From positions 62,001-126,000 of the forward strand of contig CAVKBM010000002.1 of the NCBI GenBank assembly GCA_963654355.1: 64,000 bases of DNA. Direction: 5' to 3'. The first letter of the stretch is position 1. Each line of letters begins with the position of its first letter. This stretch comes from UBA1181 sp963654355 (GTDB taxonomy: Bacteria > Bacteroidota > Bacteroidia > Bacteroidales > Paludibacteraceae). Made by a program: the position numbers and the translations under genes. Positions 24,125 through 33,967 of the stretch are shown piece by piece. The notes under the pieces were generated by a model. That model was not told where the DNA came from. It did no database searches and worked only from the letters and a program-made list of their open reading frames with translations.

Positions 24125-25195
24125 ATGGCAAATGAAGGAAGAACCGAAATCTCAACATTAGGAGAGTTCGGACTCATCAAACACTTAACAAAAAACATTG
24201 AAATTAAGAACGCCTCTACCCTCAAAGGCGTGGGCGACGACGCGGCCATCTTAGAATATAAAGACAAGCAGGTATTGGTTACAACAGACCTGTTGCTTGA
24301 AGGCGTACATTTTGATCTCACCTATGCGCCGCTTATGCATTTAGGCTACAAGGCTGCCGTAGTCAATTTTTCAGACATTTACGCAATGAACGGTCAACCT
24401 AAGCAAATCACCGTTTCGTTAGGTATCTCAAAGCGTTTCTGTTTAGAAGACATTGACGAACTCTACGCAGGAATCAAGCTGGCATGCGAGAAATATGGCG
24501 TTGACCTCGTAGGAGGCGACACCTGCTCATCTATGACTGGATTGACCATATGCATCACCTGCATCGGAGAAGGAGAAAAAGACAAAATCGTTTGTCGCAA
24601 CGGAGCGAAGAGCAACGACCTTTTCTGCGTCACAGGAGACTTAGGAGCCGCTTACATGGGCTTTTTACTTCTTGACCGCGAACGTAAAGTGTTCGATGGC
24701 AATGAATTCCAGCAACCCGACTTAGCAGGCAAGGAATACATTCTTGAAAGACAATTGAAACCAGAAGCACGCAAAGACATCATCGCAGAATTTGCAAAAC
24801 AGAATATCGTGCCAAACGCAATGATGGACATTTCAGACGGATTGTCGTCCGAATTACTTCACATTTGCAAACAAAGTGGCGTGGGCTGTCGTGTCTACGA
24901 AGACAGGATTCCTATCGACTATGAAACATCAATAATGGCGGAAGAGTTTAACATCAGTCCGACGACCGCCGCCCTCAACGGAGGAGAAGACTACGAACTG
25001 CTCTTCACCGTACCTTTAGAGATGAACGACGTCATGCAGAAGATACCAGGCGTACATGTTATCGGACACACAACAGACGAGTCGCTCGGTTGCCGTCTCA
25101 TCACCCACCAAGGCGACGAAGTAGACCTTAAGGCACAAGGTTGGAATCCGTTGGCCGAGGAGACAGGAAAATCTGAAGATGACGCTACTGAATAA
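24125..25195 (+). CDS. thiL: Thiamine-monophosphate kinase
   Basis: This 356-aa enzyme phosphorylates thiamine monophosphate to the active cofactor thiamine diphosphate. It belongs to the PurM/AIR synthase-like ATP-grasp-free kinases. The N-terminal GVGDDAAI motif (about 37-44), VLVTTDLLLEGVHFD, the GGDTCSS metal-binding loop, DISDGLSSEL and the GGEDYELLF motif near the C-terminus are all present. Length is normal. No other thiamine genes are adjacent. porE begins about 90 bases downstream. Confidence 0.95.
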   Translation: MANEGRTEISTLGEFGLIKHLTKNIEIKNASTLKGVGDDAAILEYKDKQVLVTTDLLLEGVHFDLTYAPLMHLGYKAAVVNFSDIYAMNGQPKQITVSLGISKRFCLEDIDELYAGIKLACEKYGVDLVGGDTCSSMTGLTICITCIGEGEKDKIVCRNGAKSNDLFCVTGDLGAAYMGFLLLDRERKVFDGNEFQQPDLAGKEYILERQLKPEARKDIIAEFAKQNIVPNAMMDISDGLSSELLHICKQSGVGCRVYEDRIPIDYETSIMAEEFNISPTTAALNGGEDYELLFTVPLEMNDVMQKIPGVHVIGHTTDESLGCRLITHQGDEVDLKAQGWNPLAEETGKSEDDATE

Positions 25196-25288
25196 CACGA
25201 AAAATATTCCACAACATACTAATTTCGCAAAATTTTCGTTATATACAATCAAATATAGGTGTTGATAAAAGACAGAAGGTTTCCATTG

Positions 25289-27292
25289 ATGAAAAAATTG
25301 AAATATAGCATTCGGAGCATTCTCAGACTCATCCTGCTTCTATCTCTTACATTCGAACTTTCAAGTTGCTCAACAAAACAGCGACTCAAGAAAGCCGACA
25401 AGAAATACGAAGTAGGCGAGTATTACAATGCCTCGATTCTCTACAGCCGAATCTATCCGAAGGTGAAGGCCAAAGAGAAGCCTCTCAAAGCCTACAGTGC
25501 GTACCAATTAGGGAATTGCTACCGTCTCATCAACCAAACAGATAAGGCAGAAAGAGCATACGCGAACGCATTACGCAACAACTATAAGGACTCCACCGTA
25601 TACCTTTACTACGCCAATATTCTGAGACAAAACAAAAAAAGCAAGGAAGCGATTGCACAATATGACGTTTACCTTGAGAAACATCCCGATGACATACGAG
25701 CCATCAATGGGAGACAATCAGCCATCGACATTGAAGAATGGCGTAAGAACCCGACTCGCTATAAAGTGTCCAAAGCGGACTTTTTCTCATCGAAACGAAC
25801 AGAATTCTGCCCCTCATTTCCTGGAGGAGACCCAGATGTCGTCTATTTCAACTCCACCCGAGAAAATAAAGAAGTAGGTGGAAACAATAGCAAGATAACG
25901 GGAGTGAGAAACAACAGCATCTACTGGGCTAAAAGAAACTCCTTGGGTGAATGGGATAACTTGGAATTAGTGGAGGGAGAGATGACATCCGACTTCGACG
26001 AGGGAACTGTCTCGTTCAGCGAAGATGGAAAGCAAATGTTCTTCACCCGATGCTACTCCGAAAAAGGAGAAAGTCGCGGCGCACAGATCTGCACCTGCAC
26101 ACGTTCTGGGGGAAAATGGGGAAAAGTAACCGAGGTGAAACTTTACCCCGACAGTTCCATCACCTTTGCACACCCAGCCTTGTCGCCCGATGGGAAATAC
26201 CTATACTATGTGTCCGACCTTCCCGGAGGATATGGAGGAAAAGACATTTGGAGAAGCGAGAAGAACGGCAACCAATATGGTGCGCCCGTCAACTTAGGAC
26301 CCGAAATCAACACACCAGGAGACGAGATGTTCCCTTACATGCGAGAAGACGGAACGCTCTACTTCTCGTCCAACGGACATCCTGGATTCGGTGGATTAGA
26401 CATCTTCTATGCCAACGAAATGGAAGATGGAACATGGGTAGTAAGCAATATGATGTATCCTATCAACTCAAATGGAGATGATTTCGGAATCTCATTCATA
26501 GCTGGATCAGAGAAAGGAATGTTCTCGTCCAACCGAGGTGAAAAGAAAGGATATGATAAAATCTATGAATTTGAGCTACCAGCCGTGGAGTTTATCGTTG
26601 ACGGGAAAGTAACCGACATGAGCGGTGAACCAATTTCAGATGCCACCGTGCGCATAGTCGGCGACGATGGGACAAACACGAAGTTGAAATCCAAGAAAGA
26701 CGGATCGTTCAAGTGTAGCCTCAACAAAAACGTCCACTATGTGATGTTAGGCAACTGTCGTGGCTTTCTAAATCAGAAGCAAGAGGCAGAAACCATTGAC
26801 TTGGAAGACTCTAAAACCTTTCCCATCCATTTCACCCTCGCTTCACTTAGCAAACCCGTTGGACTGGACAATATCTTCTTCGAGTTTGCTAAAGCAACGC
26901 TCACGCCCGAATCGTCTACCGCACTTGACAAATTAGTTAAGATTCTTAACGACAACCCTAACATCACTATTGAAATCGGAGCCCACACCGACCGTATAGG
27001 ATCGGCAGATGGCAATCTGCAGCTATCTGGGAAACGAGCACAGTCTGTTGTTGACTATCTCATCAAAAAAGGAATTGAGTCTGAACGACTCACAGCCAAA
27101 GGGTACGGAAAGTCACAACCAGTAACCGTGGACAAGAACCTCCAAAAGAAATATAATTGGCTGAAAGTAGGCGAAGAACTTGACGAAGATTACGTCAATG
27201 CGTTATTGGATGATTCGAAGAAGGAGATTGTCGATTCAATCAACAGGCGCACAGAATTCCGCGTGTTGAAGACCACTTATAAAATGTACTAG
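25289..27292 (+). CDS. porE: Type IX secretion component PorE-like (TPR, beta-propeller, CRD, OmpA domains)
   Basis: This 667-aa outer-membrane lipoprotein has the four-part plan known for PorE of Porphyromonas gingivalis, which ties the T9SS PorKLMN ring to peptidoglycan. The signal ends in the lipobox LSSC (Cys about 27). TPR helices follow (about 30-150), then a PD40/WD40-like propeller (about 160-425) with repeated DGKYLYYVSDLPGGYGGKDIW-type blades. A carboxypeptidase regulatory-like domain (about 430-525) and an OmpA peptidoglycan-binding domain (about 545-667) with IEIGAHTDRIGS complete it. The start at 25289 is chosen because the signal peptide begins there; the in-frame GTG at 25259 adds ten unrelated residues. 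xseB starts 4 bases after the stop. Other OmpA-propeller proteins share this plan, so the T9SS role also rests on sprA and porD in this window. Confidence 0.82.
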   Translation: MKKLKYSIRSILRLILLLSLTFELSSCSTKQRLKKADKKYEVGEYYNASILYSRIYPKVKAKEKPLKAYSAYQLGNCYRLINQTDKAERAYANALRNNYKDSTVYLYYANILRQNKKSKEAIAQYDVYLEKHPDDIRAINGRQSAIDIEEWRKNPTRYKVSKADFFSSKRTEFCPSFPGGDPDVVYFNSTRENKEVGGNNSKITGVRNNSIYWAKRNSLGEWDNLELVEGEMTSDFDEGTVSFSEDGKQMFFTRCYSEKGESRGAQICTCTRSGGKWGKVTEVKLYPDSSITFAHPALSPDGKYLYYVSDLPGGYGGKDIWRSEKNGNQYGAPVNLGPEINTPGDEMFPYMREDGTLYFSSNGHPGFGGLDIFYANEMEDGTWVVSNMMYPINSNGDDFGISFIAGSEKGMFSSNRGEKKGYDKIYEFELPAVEFIVDGKVTDMSGEPISDATVRIVGDDGTNTKLKSKKDGSFKCSLNKNVHYVMLGNCRGFLNQKQEAETIDLEDSKTFPIHFTLASLSKPVGLDNIFFEFAKATLTPESSTALDKLVKILNDNPNITIEIGAHTDRIGSADGNLQLSGKRAQSVVDYLIKKGIESERLTAKGYGKSQPVTVDKNLQKKYNWLKVGEELDEDYVNALLDDSKKEIVDSINRRTEFRVLKTTYKMY

Positions 27293-27296
27293 CATT

Positions 27297-27506
27297 ATGG
27301 CAACGAAGAAAATAGACTATAATACCGCAATAAATGAGTTAGAGGAGATACTCAGACAGTTAGAGGCCAACGAACTCGGAGTGGACGAACTCACAACAAA
27401 GGCCAAACGAGCCACCGAACTCATCAAATATTGCAAAGAACAACTTTACAAAACCGACGAGGCGGTTAAATCCATTCTGAACGACAACCAAAACGAGACA
27501 GCCTAA
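27297..27506 (+). CDS. xseB: Exodeoxyribonuclease VII small subunit
   Basis: This 69-aa protein has the XseB pattern: YNTAINELEEILRQLE, then ELTTKAKRATELIKYCKEQL, a two-helix hairpin that binds the large subunit. Exonuclease VII degrades single-stranded DNA from both ends. The large-subunit gene xseA, usually the direct neighbour, is not in this window. The stop overlaps the murI start by one base (TAATG), and porE lies 4 bases upstream, so expression should be coupled. Confidence 0.88.
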   Translation: MATKKIDYNTAINELEEILRQLEANELGVDELTTKAKRATELIKYCKEQLYKTDEAVKSILNDNQNETA

Positions 27507-28342
27507 TGCCACTTTTTCCAAACACTACAGGTCCGATAGGGCTGTTTGACTCTGGCTACGGAGGATTGACCATTCTTGAAAAGCTCAGAGAGCATCTACC
27601 TCAATATGACTATGTCTATTTAGGAGACAACGCCCGCGCGCCATACGGAAACCGTTCGTTCGACGTAGTATATGAGTTTACACGGCAGGCAACAGAGCGA
27701 CTATTTGCCATGGGGTGTCCGCTGGTTATCTATGCATGCAACACCGCATCTGCCAAGGCGTTGAAAAGCGTACAGACCAACGACCTTCCTATATGGAATC
27801 CAGACAGACGCGTGTTGGGTATCATACGCCCGACAGCAGAACATATTGGGAACGTCAGTAAAACCAAACACATCGGAATCTTCGCCACCATAGGAACAGT
27901 GCAATCCAACTCTTATCCACTTGAGATACAGAAACTTTACCCCGAGATGACTGTCACCTGCCAAGCTTGTCCGCTATGGGTGCCACTCATTGAAAACGAA
28001 GAATACGATGAAGAAGGAGCCGATTATTTCGTGCAAAAATACATCCACCAACTGTTTCAGAAAGACCCACTTATAGACACAGTTATATTAGGTTGCACCC
28101 ACTATCCGCTATTATTCAAAAAAATCAAAAAACACCTTCCTGAGAACGTCACACCGATATTACAGGGAGACATTGTCGCAGACAGCCTGAAAAACTATCT
28201 GTTAAGACACTCTGATTTAGAACAATTGCTCACCAGAAACGGCAGCTGTCAATTCTACACCACCGAGTCTGCCGAGAAATTTCAGCACAGTGCAACGATT
28301 TTCCTACATCAACATGTGGCTGCACAACATATAAAACTATAA
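27506..28342 (+). CDS. murI: Glutamate racemase
   Basis: This 278-aa cytosolic enzyme converts L-glutamate to D-glutamate for peptidoglycan. The N-terminal GPIGLFDSGYGGLTIL, the first catalytic cysteine in YACNTASAKAL and the second in LGCTHYPLLF are all present with normal spacing. It begins on the last base of the xseB stop codon, in a tight porE-xseB-murI cluster that pairs envelope functions. Confidence 0.96.
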   Translation: MPLFPNTTGPIGLFDSGYGGLTILEKLREHLPQYDYVYLGDNARAPYGNRSFDVVYEFTRQATERLFAMGCPLVIYACNTASAKALKSVQTNDLPIWNPDRRVLGIIRPTAEHIGNVSKTKHIGIFATIGTVQSNSYPLEIQKLYPEMTVTCQACPLWVPLIENEEYDEEGADYFVQKYIHQLFQKDPLIDTVILGCTHYPLLFKKIKKHLPENVTPILQGDIVADSLKNYLLRHSDLEQLLTRNGSCQFYTTESAEKFQHSATIFLHQHVAAQHIKL

Positions 28343-28395
28343 CCGACTACAGATTCTGCATAAAAAATCGCACCTTATTATTCACAAAAAAATCG

Positions 28396-28403
28396 TAAAT
28401 TTG
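28396..28403 (+). promoter_or_regulatory. -7 box (TAAATTTG) for the activase fusion gene
   Basis: TAAATTTG matches TAnnTTTG and lies about 70 bases before the ATG at 28474, in the 131-base gap after murI. Confidence 0.55.
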
Positions 28404-28473
28404 CGTTTGCTTATTGTGAGCCTTGGAAAATTCAAAATTTCAATAAAAGAAGAATATTTAAGACGAAATATAT

Positions 28474-31400
28474 ATGTCGTTCAATAACAAAGAACTGTAC
28501 CGTATCGGACTGGATGCCGGCTCTACAACGTTAAAGTTGGTGGCAACCGACGGGAAAGGTGATGTTGTATACACTGACTACACTCGCCACCATGCCGATA
28601 TATCAGGCACCCTTCTCTCTTCCCTTGAGCGTATGATGAACAAATTGGGCAACGTGTTGGCATCAATCTGCACCACAGGGTCTGCGGGAATGGGAATTTC
28701 AGAACGCTACCAACTACCATTTGTTCAAGAAGTAGTCGCCGCCACGAAGGTAATTGAGGAGAAATATCCCAATACAAAGACGCTCATCGACATAGGAGGA
28801 GAAGACAGCAAGATGATCTTCTTCAACAAAGACCTACATCCAGACATCCGCATGAACGGAAACTGCGCAGGTGGAACAGGAGCTTTCATCGACCAAATGG
28901 CGGCTATCCTCAATGTCAACGTTTCAGAATTGAGCAATCTTGCCCAAAAAGCCACAACGATCCACCCGATAGCCTCTCGTTGCGGAGTATTCTCAAAGAC
29001 TGACATCCAAAATCTTATCGCACTCAACGTTTGTCGTGAGGATATCGCCGCTTCTATTTTTAACGCAGTGGTTACACAAGTCGTTTCGGCACTCTCTCAT
29101 GGTTGCGACATTCTACCAAAATTATTCCTCTGCGGCGGTCCTTTCGCTTTCATCCCAGCCCTCAAAAAACTGTTGATGAAGAAACTTTCTATGACCGAAG
29201 GTGATGTTATTCTTGACCCGAACGCATCCGTCGTTCCCGCTTGGGGTGCTTCTCTCGCGGTCGATCTGAGCCAAAATCTTCCAAACTCCATAGAAGAGTT
29301 ATTAAAGAAATTCTCTCAACAAGGTCAAGAAATCACAATTCGCCATTCGGGATTACAAGCCCTCTTCAAAGATGAAAGCGATTTCACGCAATGGTCGGAC
29401 GAGAAAAGCCATAACAAAATAGAGAAAGTTGACATGGCTCAACTCTCGAATGAGAAATGCTTTATCGGCATTGACTCTGGCTCAACCACCACTAAGGTAA
29501 TCGCCATGGATGAGCAAGAACGTATCTTCTTCACCTTCTACAAAAAAAATGGAGGTCGTCCGTTAGAGACTGTCAAAGAGGGTCTTACCCAATTACTACA
29601 AGAAGCACAAGCAAAAGGGAAAAATTTGATTGTGAAATCAGGTTGTTCAACAGGTTATGGAGAAGAACTGATAAAAACAGCCTTCGGATTAGATTTCGGA
29701 ATGGTGGAGACCATCGCCCACTACACCGCCGCCTATAAGTTAGACTCAAAAGTATCTTTCATCCTCGACATTGGAGGACAAGACATGAAAGCCATCTTTG
29801 TAGAGAACGGTGCTATCAACCGCTTGGAAATCAACGAGGCTTGCTCGTCTGGTTGCGGATCATTCATCGATAGCTTTGCGAAATCGTTAGACTGCCCAAT
29901 TTCAGAGTTTGTAGAACGTGCTTGTAGAAGCAAAAATCCATCCGACCTCGGTACGCGATGCACTGTCTTCATGAACTCAAAAGTGAAACAATGTCTTCGC
30001 GAAGGTGCGCCATTAGACGATATATCAGCAGGATTAGCCTATTCAGTGGTCAAAAACTGTTTATATAAAGTGTTGAAACTGAAGAATATGGACGAACTTG
30101 GCGAGCATATCGTACTCCAAGGTGGGACAATGCGCAACAAAGCCGTCGTCCGTGCATTTGAACTTTCAACAGACAGGACTGTATCCGTTTCCAATTACCC
30201 AGAATTGATGGGGGCCTACGGAGCAGCTCTCTTCGCGAAACGTCGAATGGAGAGTCCAAACTATGACGGACAAAGTCAAAACACACCGCTTGAAAGTCTC
30301 GTAGACCTCAAAGAATACACGACAGAGCAGATGCGCTGCGTAGGTTGCGAGAACAACTGCCAAATTCTGAAGAATATTTTCGCTAACGGAAAGACCTACT
30401 ACTCAGGTAACAAGTGCGAAAAAATCTACACCAACAAGGGTGAACGCGGACGTAACGCATTCAATCTGAGCCTCAACAAGGCAGAATTGGCATTCAAGGG
30501 GAATCCAAAATCAATCATGCAACAGCCTGTTGTCACATTGGGTATTCCTCGCGTGCTGAATATGTACGAGAATTTTCCATTCTGGCAGGCTCTCTTTACG
30601 TCGTGTGGCATTGCCGTCAAGAAATCGGCCCGTTCAACCTTTAAGATCTACGAACGAGGGCTTAGTTCGGTAATGGCGGACAACATCTGTTTCCCTGCCA
30701 AATTAGTTCACGGGCATATACTTGATCTGGTAGACAAGAAAGTAGACCGCATTTTCTACCCATACGTCGTCTATGAATCTATGGAACCTAACGCCAACAA
30801 CAGCTACAACTGTCCGGTCGTTTCAGGTTACTCAGATGTCATTAAGAGTGCCATCAATCCGAAAGCGAAATACAACATTCCGTTAGATGCACCAATCATC
30901 AATTTCAAAGATATAAAACTATTGATGAAAGGCTGTCGTCTTTATATTTCTCAATTGATGAAGGACAAATATGACGAAGTGATATTCCAGAATGCTTTTG
31001 AAGCAGCGTTGAAAGCCCGAGAGGAATTTTCGAAGACATTGCACGACAAAGCCGTTCATACCTTACAAAAAGCCAAGGAAGAAAACCGTTTCGTCATCTT
31101 GTTGGCAGGGCGACCATACCATAACGACCCACTCATACAACATAAGGTGTCTGAAATCATCACCTCTTTCGGTGTCGACGTAATCACGGAGGACATTATT
31201 CGCGGTGATTCAGACGAGGTGAAAGATGCGCATATCATTCCACAATGGTCGTACATGAATCGAATCATGCGTGCCGCACATTGGGTGGCAACGACCGACG
31301 AACCTGTTCATTTCGTGCAACTCACATCCTTCGGTTGCGGTCCAGACGCGTTCGTGGTTGATGAAGTAAGCGATTTGCTGAAGCGAGGAGGCAAGAATCT

Positions 31401-32760
31401 GACCCTTCTAAAGGTCGACGATGTGAACAACGCCGGCTCATTACGTTTGCGCATCCGATCTCTCATTGAATCACTCAAGTTCAAATCAGACGTCAACGGA
31501 GAGAATGTCAAATACGAGTTTAAGACCACACCATCGTACACGGAAGCAGACCGAGGAAGGAAGATTCTTTGCACCTATTTCTCGGAATTCCATTCTCCGT
31601 TCATTCCTCCATTGTTCAAGTTAATGGGCTATGAAGTGGAGAACATGCCACCAAGCAATGCGGATTCCGCCAAATATGGTTTGACCTACGCCAACAATGA
31701 GGTATGCTACCCTGCCACTTTAGTGGTGGGCGACTGCATCCGAGCATTACAGTCGGGCAAATATGACCGCAACAAAATCACCTTTGCGATTACGCAAACC
31801 GGAGGTCAGTGTCGAGCTACCAACTATATCGCCCTCATTAAAAAGGCGTTGTTGGCAGCAGGATATGGCGATATTCCCGTTATCTCCATATCCATCATGA
31901 ACACCATCAATGATCAGCCAGGATTCAAACCCGACTTGAAAAAAGCCTTTAAAGTAACTCTCTATATGCTCTTCTATGCCGACGCAATTGCGAAGATGTA
32001 TTACGCATCGGCAGTGCGCGAGAAAAAGCAGGGAGAAGCATCTGCCTTGAAAGAAGAATATCTGAAACGAGGAGTTGAAGTCATTGAGCAGAAGAAGACC
32101 AAAGAATTACTGAAACTGCTGGAAGAGGCGGCAAAACGATTCGATGAAATCACACAGACCAAGGCAGTGCCACGCATTGGTATCGTAGGAGAAATCTTCA
32201 TCAAGTACAACTCATTCGGTCACCAACACATTGTCGACTGGTTGGTGAAAGAAGGCATTGAGCCTGTCATTCCATCGCTAAACGAGTTCTTCACCCAGTT
32301 CTTCCCGAATGCAAAATTCAACGAGAAGAACTACTTAGATGAAAAGCGTTCATTCTTCGTGAAAGCGTTGACGATGTTGGGCAAGGCCTATATTACACAC
32401 TTAGAGAAAAAGATAGACAAGGCCGCATCAAAATTCCGTTACTACGAGAAAATAACCAATATAGACGAAGAGGCTAAGCGAGCATCTAAGATTGTCAGCC
32501 TGGCGGCTCAATTTGGCGAAGGGTGGCTGATACCAGCCGAATTGGCATCATTTGCAGAGCGAGGCATCAACGCAGCCGTCAGTCTGCAGCCATTCGGATG
32601 CATCGCCAACCACATCATCTCGAAAGGAATTGAGAAGAAGGTGAAAGATATCTATCCGAACCTCAACATCCTCTTCCTTGACTTTGATGGCGGTGTCAGT
32701 GAGGTGAACGTCCTCAACCGACTTCATTTCATCGCAAAAGCAGCAAAATCAAGCATTTGA
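28474..32760 (+). CDS. Acyl-CoA dehydratase activase-related fusion protein (two BcrAD/BadF ASKHA domains plus DUF2229)
   Basis: This is a very large (1428 aa) soluble protein. Two tandem ASKHA ATPase domains of the BadF/BcrA/HgdC type start with IGLDAGSTTLKLVA (about 12) and IGIDSGSTTTKVIA (about 331). Each carries a DIGGEDSKM/DIGGQDMKA metal loop and an NGNCAGGTGAF/NEACSSGCGSF cluster-ligand region. A cysteine motif CVGCENNC (about 625) follows. The rest (about 690-1420) is DUF2229 and a 2-hydroxyacyl-CoA dehydratase-like module. In the small homologues the activase passes an ATP-driven electron to a dehydratase; here activator and a dehydratase-like part are fused. No separate HgdAB-type genes are adjacent, so the acceptor is unknown. 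I believe similar fusions occur in other Bacteroidales and Clostridia. Confidence 0.88.
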   Translation: MSFNNKELYRIGLDAGSTTLKLVATDGKGDVVYTDYTRHHADISGTLLSSLERMMNKLGNVLASICTTGSAGMGISERYQLPFVQEVVAATKVIEEKYPNTKTLIDIGGEDSKMIFFNKDLHPDIRMNGNCAGGTGAFIDQMAAILNVNVSELSNLAQKATTIHPIASRCGVFSKTDIQNLIALNVCREDIAASIFNAVVTQVVSALSHGCDILPKLFLCGGPFAFIPALKKLLMKKLSMTEGDVILDPNASVVPAWGASLAVDLSQNLPNSIEELLKKFSQQGQEITIRHSGLQALFKDESDFTQWSDEKSHNKIEKVDMAQLSNEKCFIGIDSGSTTTKVIAMDEQERIFFTFYKKNGGRPLETVKEGLTQLLQEAQAKGKNLIVKSGCSTGYGEELIKTAFGLDFGMVETIAHYTAAYKLDSKVSFILDIGGQDMKAIFVENGAINRLEINEACSSGCGSFIDSFAKSLDCPISEFVERACRSKNPSDLGTRCTVFMNSKVKQCLREGAPLDDISAGLAYSVVKNCLYKVLKLKNMDELGEHIVLQGGTMRNKAVVRAFELSTDRTVSVSNYPELMGAYGAALFAKRRMESPNYDGQSQNTPLESLVDLKEYTTEQMRCVGCENNCQILKNIFANGKTYYSGNKCEKIYTNKGERGRNAFNLSLNKAELAFKGNPKSIMQQPVVTLGIPRVLNMYENFPFWQALFTSCGIAVKKSARSTFKIYERGLSSVMADNICFPAKLVHGHILDLVDKKVDRIFYPYVVYESMEPNANNSYNCPVVSGYSDVIKSAINPKAKYNIPLDAPIINFKDIKLLMKGCRLYISQLMKDKYDEVIFQNAFEAALKAREEFSKTLHDKAVHTLQKAKEENRFVILLAGRPYHNDPLIQHKVSEIITSFGVDVITEDIIRGDSDEVKDAHIIPQWSYMNRIMRAAHWVATTDEPVHFVQLTSFGCGPDAFVVDEVSDLLKRGGKNLTLLKVDDVNNAGSLRLRIRSLIESLKFKSDVNGENVKYEFKTTPSYTEADRGRKILCTYFSEFHSPFIPPLFKLMGYEVENMPPSNADSAKYGLTYANNEVCYPATLVVGDCIRALQSGKYDRNKITFAITQTGGQCRATNYIALIKKALLAAGYGDIPVISISIMNTINDQPGFKPDLKKAFKVTLYMLFYADAIAKMYYASAVREKKQGEASALKEEYLKRGVEVIEQKKTKELLKLLEEAAKRFDEITQTKAVPRIGIVGEIFIKYNSFGHQHIVDWLVKEGIEPVIPSLNEFFTQFFPNAKFNEKNYLDEKRSFFVKALTMLGKAYITHLEKKIDKAASKFRYYEKITNIDEEAKRASKIVSLAAQFGEGWLIPAELASFAERGINAAVSLQPFGCIANHIISKGIEKKVKDIYPNLNILFLDFDGGVSEVNVLNRLHFIAKAAKSSI

Positions 32761-32867
32761 TTCTAACGGAAAATCAACATCATTATGGTATCTTTGCCAA
32801 GACATGAATGTAGGTTGCCATAAAATGGAAAGTGGAGAATTGAACGAAATCTACACAAGTTTCCGGA

Positions 32868-32898
32868 GTAGATAGGGTTACTTTTATCCCCTATCTAC
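32868..32898. terminator. Possible hairpin terminator between activase and symporter genes
   Basis: A perfect 10-bp stem (GTAGATAGGG at 32868-32877 and CCCTATCTAC at 32889-32898) spans the stop codon of the minus-strand transporter. The T-tract is short on both strands, so termination is plausible but not certain. Confidence 0.45.
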
Positions 32899-33846
32899 TT
32901 TGACACCGCGACGATGTTTCCAAAGTTGAAAAGAATTAACTAAATTCTGCCATAAAACGTAGGTGGCAGGAGCGACAGCGATGATTGGATTGAAGAAAGT
33001 CTGAGCCATCCAAATAGCCAAAATCGTGTTTTTCTGACCCAAAGCCTGACCCGAGGAGACGCGATTATGGAATTTACCTCCCCACCAACGCCCAAAAGTA
33101 AATTGAGCCAAACACATCAGTAAAGCCATCAAAGCCACGTTGAGAGAAGCCCTCAAGTTCGAACTATCCATCTCCCAAAGGTCTGTCGTCGTACGAGCCA
33201 TCAAAAGCACCAATGCGATTGTCCATAGCCAGAAAGAGATGCCTTGACGTTGTTTGAAAAAAGTATAGATAGAAGGTACAAGATAGCGAAGAATCATAGC
33301 GACAGCGAACGGCCCGAAAATCAGTGGAAAAGCCTTACCACAGATGGTTGAAAAAGCGTCTATAAACGTCATCTCAGCAGTCCCCGCTCCGTGCGCACCA
33401 ATCAGAGAGAAATAGACTGGAGCGAAGAAAGCCACCAGAAGGTTGCTCGACACACTGTAGGTAATCAAACCCGCGACACTGCCCCCTAAAAGTCCCGTGA
33501 TGACCGGAGCAGAAGTAGCAGTTGGAGCAATCAAGCAGATCAAAGCTGCTTCAGCCATATTCTCATCAATAAAGCGGAAAAGAAGATAGAAAACCATACA
33601 GAACGTAAACTGGAACAACAGCATATAAAGATGCCATTTCTTCAAGCGAAAAGACTTGAAATCCACCTTACAATAGACAATGAAGAGCATGACAAAGAGC
33701 ATATATTTCGTGATGAAAGTAATGTCTTGCAGCGGTTTGTCCATAAAATACTTTGTAATATAAGAGACGTCTGTAAAGAACGAGTGAAACACAATACCGA
33801 TCATCATCGAGATGAACAGTGCATACGTTTTTAAAAAATTAATCAT
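32884..33846 (-). CDS. Bile acid:sodium symporter-like (BASS/SBF) membrane transporter
   Basis: This is a 320-aa protein with about nine or ten hydrophobic helices. The segment ALICLIAPTATSAPVITGLLGG (about 109-130) resembles the crossover region of bile acid:sodium symporter family members. These carry organic anions with sodium; the substrate here is unknown. The last ~20 residues are a basic tail. It is monocistronic, with a minus-strand -7 box (TAACTTTG, plus-strand 33874-33881) about 28 bases before the start. Confidence 0.75.
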   Translation of the reverse strand: MINFLKTYALFISMMIGIVFHSFFTDVSYITKYFMDKPLQDITFITKYMLFVMLFIVYCKVDFKSFRLKKWHLYMLLFQFTFCMVFYLLFRFIDENMAEAALICLIAPTATSAPVITGLLGGSVAGLITYSVSSNLLVAFFAPVYFSLIGAHGAGTAEMTFIDAFSTICGKAFPLIFGPFAVAMILRYLVPSIYTFFKQRQGISFWLWTIALVLLMARTTTDLWEMDSSNLRASLNVALMALLMCLAQFTFGRWWGGKFHNRVSSGQALGQKNTILAIWMAQTFFNPIIAVAPATYVLWQNLVNSFQLWKHRRGVKVDRG

Positions 33847-33873
33847 TTCTTTGTTCTACTAAAAATAACAACG

Positions 33874-33942
33874 CAAAGTTAGGAATTTTAAGGGTAAAAC
33901 GTCTTCATCAATTCCGAGTTCTTTGATATTTGAATATCTTTG
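33874..33942. promoter_or_regulatory. Divergent -7 boxes for the symporter and C5-methyltransferase genes
   Basis: Plus-strand CAAAGTTA at 33874-33881 reads TAACTTTG toward the symporter. TATCTTTG at 33935-33942 lies 26 bases before the methyltransferase ATG at 33968. Both fit TAnnTTTG. Confidence 0.55.
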
Positions 33943-33967
33943 CGGAATATGAAGAGCCATTTCTGAA

